A stretch of DNA of 37,500 nucleotides from Sphaerulina vaccinii. Its lineage: Eukaryota > Ascomycota > Dothideomycetes > Mycosphaerellales > Mycosphaerellaceae. The stretch lies in contig JAKUDP010000022.1 in NCBI GenBank assembly GCA_022570795.1, positions 2,501 through 40,000 of the forward strand. The letters are read 5' to 3'. The position numbers and the translations under genes were made by a program. This document shows, piece after piece, positions 1 through 37,500 of this stretch. Every line of letters starts with the position of its first letter. The stretch's first letter is position 1. The notes under the pieces were generated by a model. The model had not been told where the DNA came from and made no database searches. It saw only the letters and a program-made list of their open reading frames with translations.

Positions 1-37500
<37,500 letters not shown>

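Overview
This window holds no recognisable genetic information. By eye it is 37,491 C and 9 A, with no G and no T on the strand shown. That is one C homopolymer broken by nine single A bases at 308, 520, 3061, 14242, 24531, 31595, 34916, 36436 and 37253. No organism can be inferred: there is no usable codon bias, dinucleotide signature, gene or RNA.

The layout is ten uninterrupted C runs, left to right, of 307, 211, 2540, 11180, 10288, 7063, 3320, 1519, 816 and 247 bases. These plus the nine A total 37,500. All six frames lack stop codons because of composition alone. The forward frames read as polyproline with a few Thr or His, and the reverse frames as polyglycine with a few Trp or Val. None of this is evidence of coding. 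Promoters, ribosome binding sites, intrinsic terminators, tRNA, rRNA, CRISPR arrays, inverted repeats and insertion sequences all need base diversity or self-complementarity that C plus A cannot supply.

The most likely explanation is technical, not biological: a no-signal or low-complexity read or assembly artefact, a filler sequence, or a corrupted record. Read on the other strand it is poly-G, the usual output of two-colour sequencing by synthesis when no signal is detected. All nine exceptions are T on that strand, which would fit noise in one channel. Run lengths of up to about 11 kb are far beyond natural C tracts I know of. I found no undescribed biological system here. The findings below concern the pattern of the nine interruptions and the false annotations this sequence could generate.
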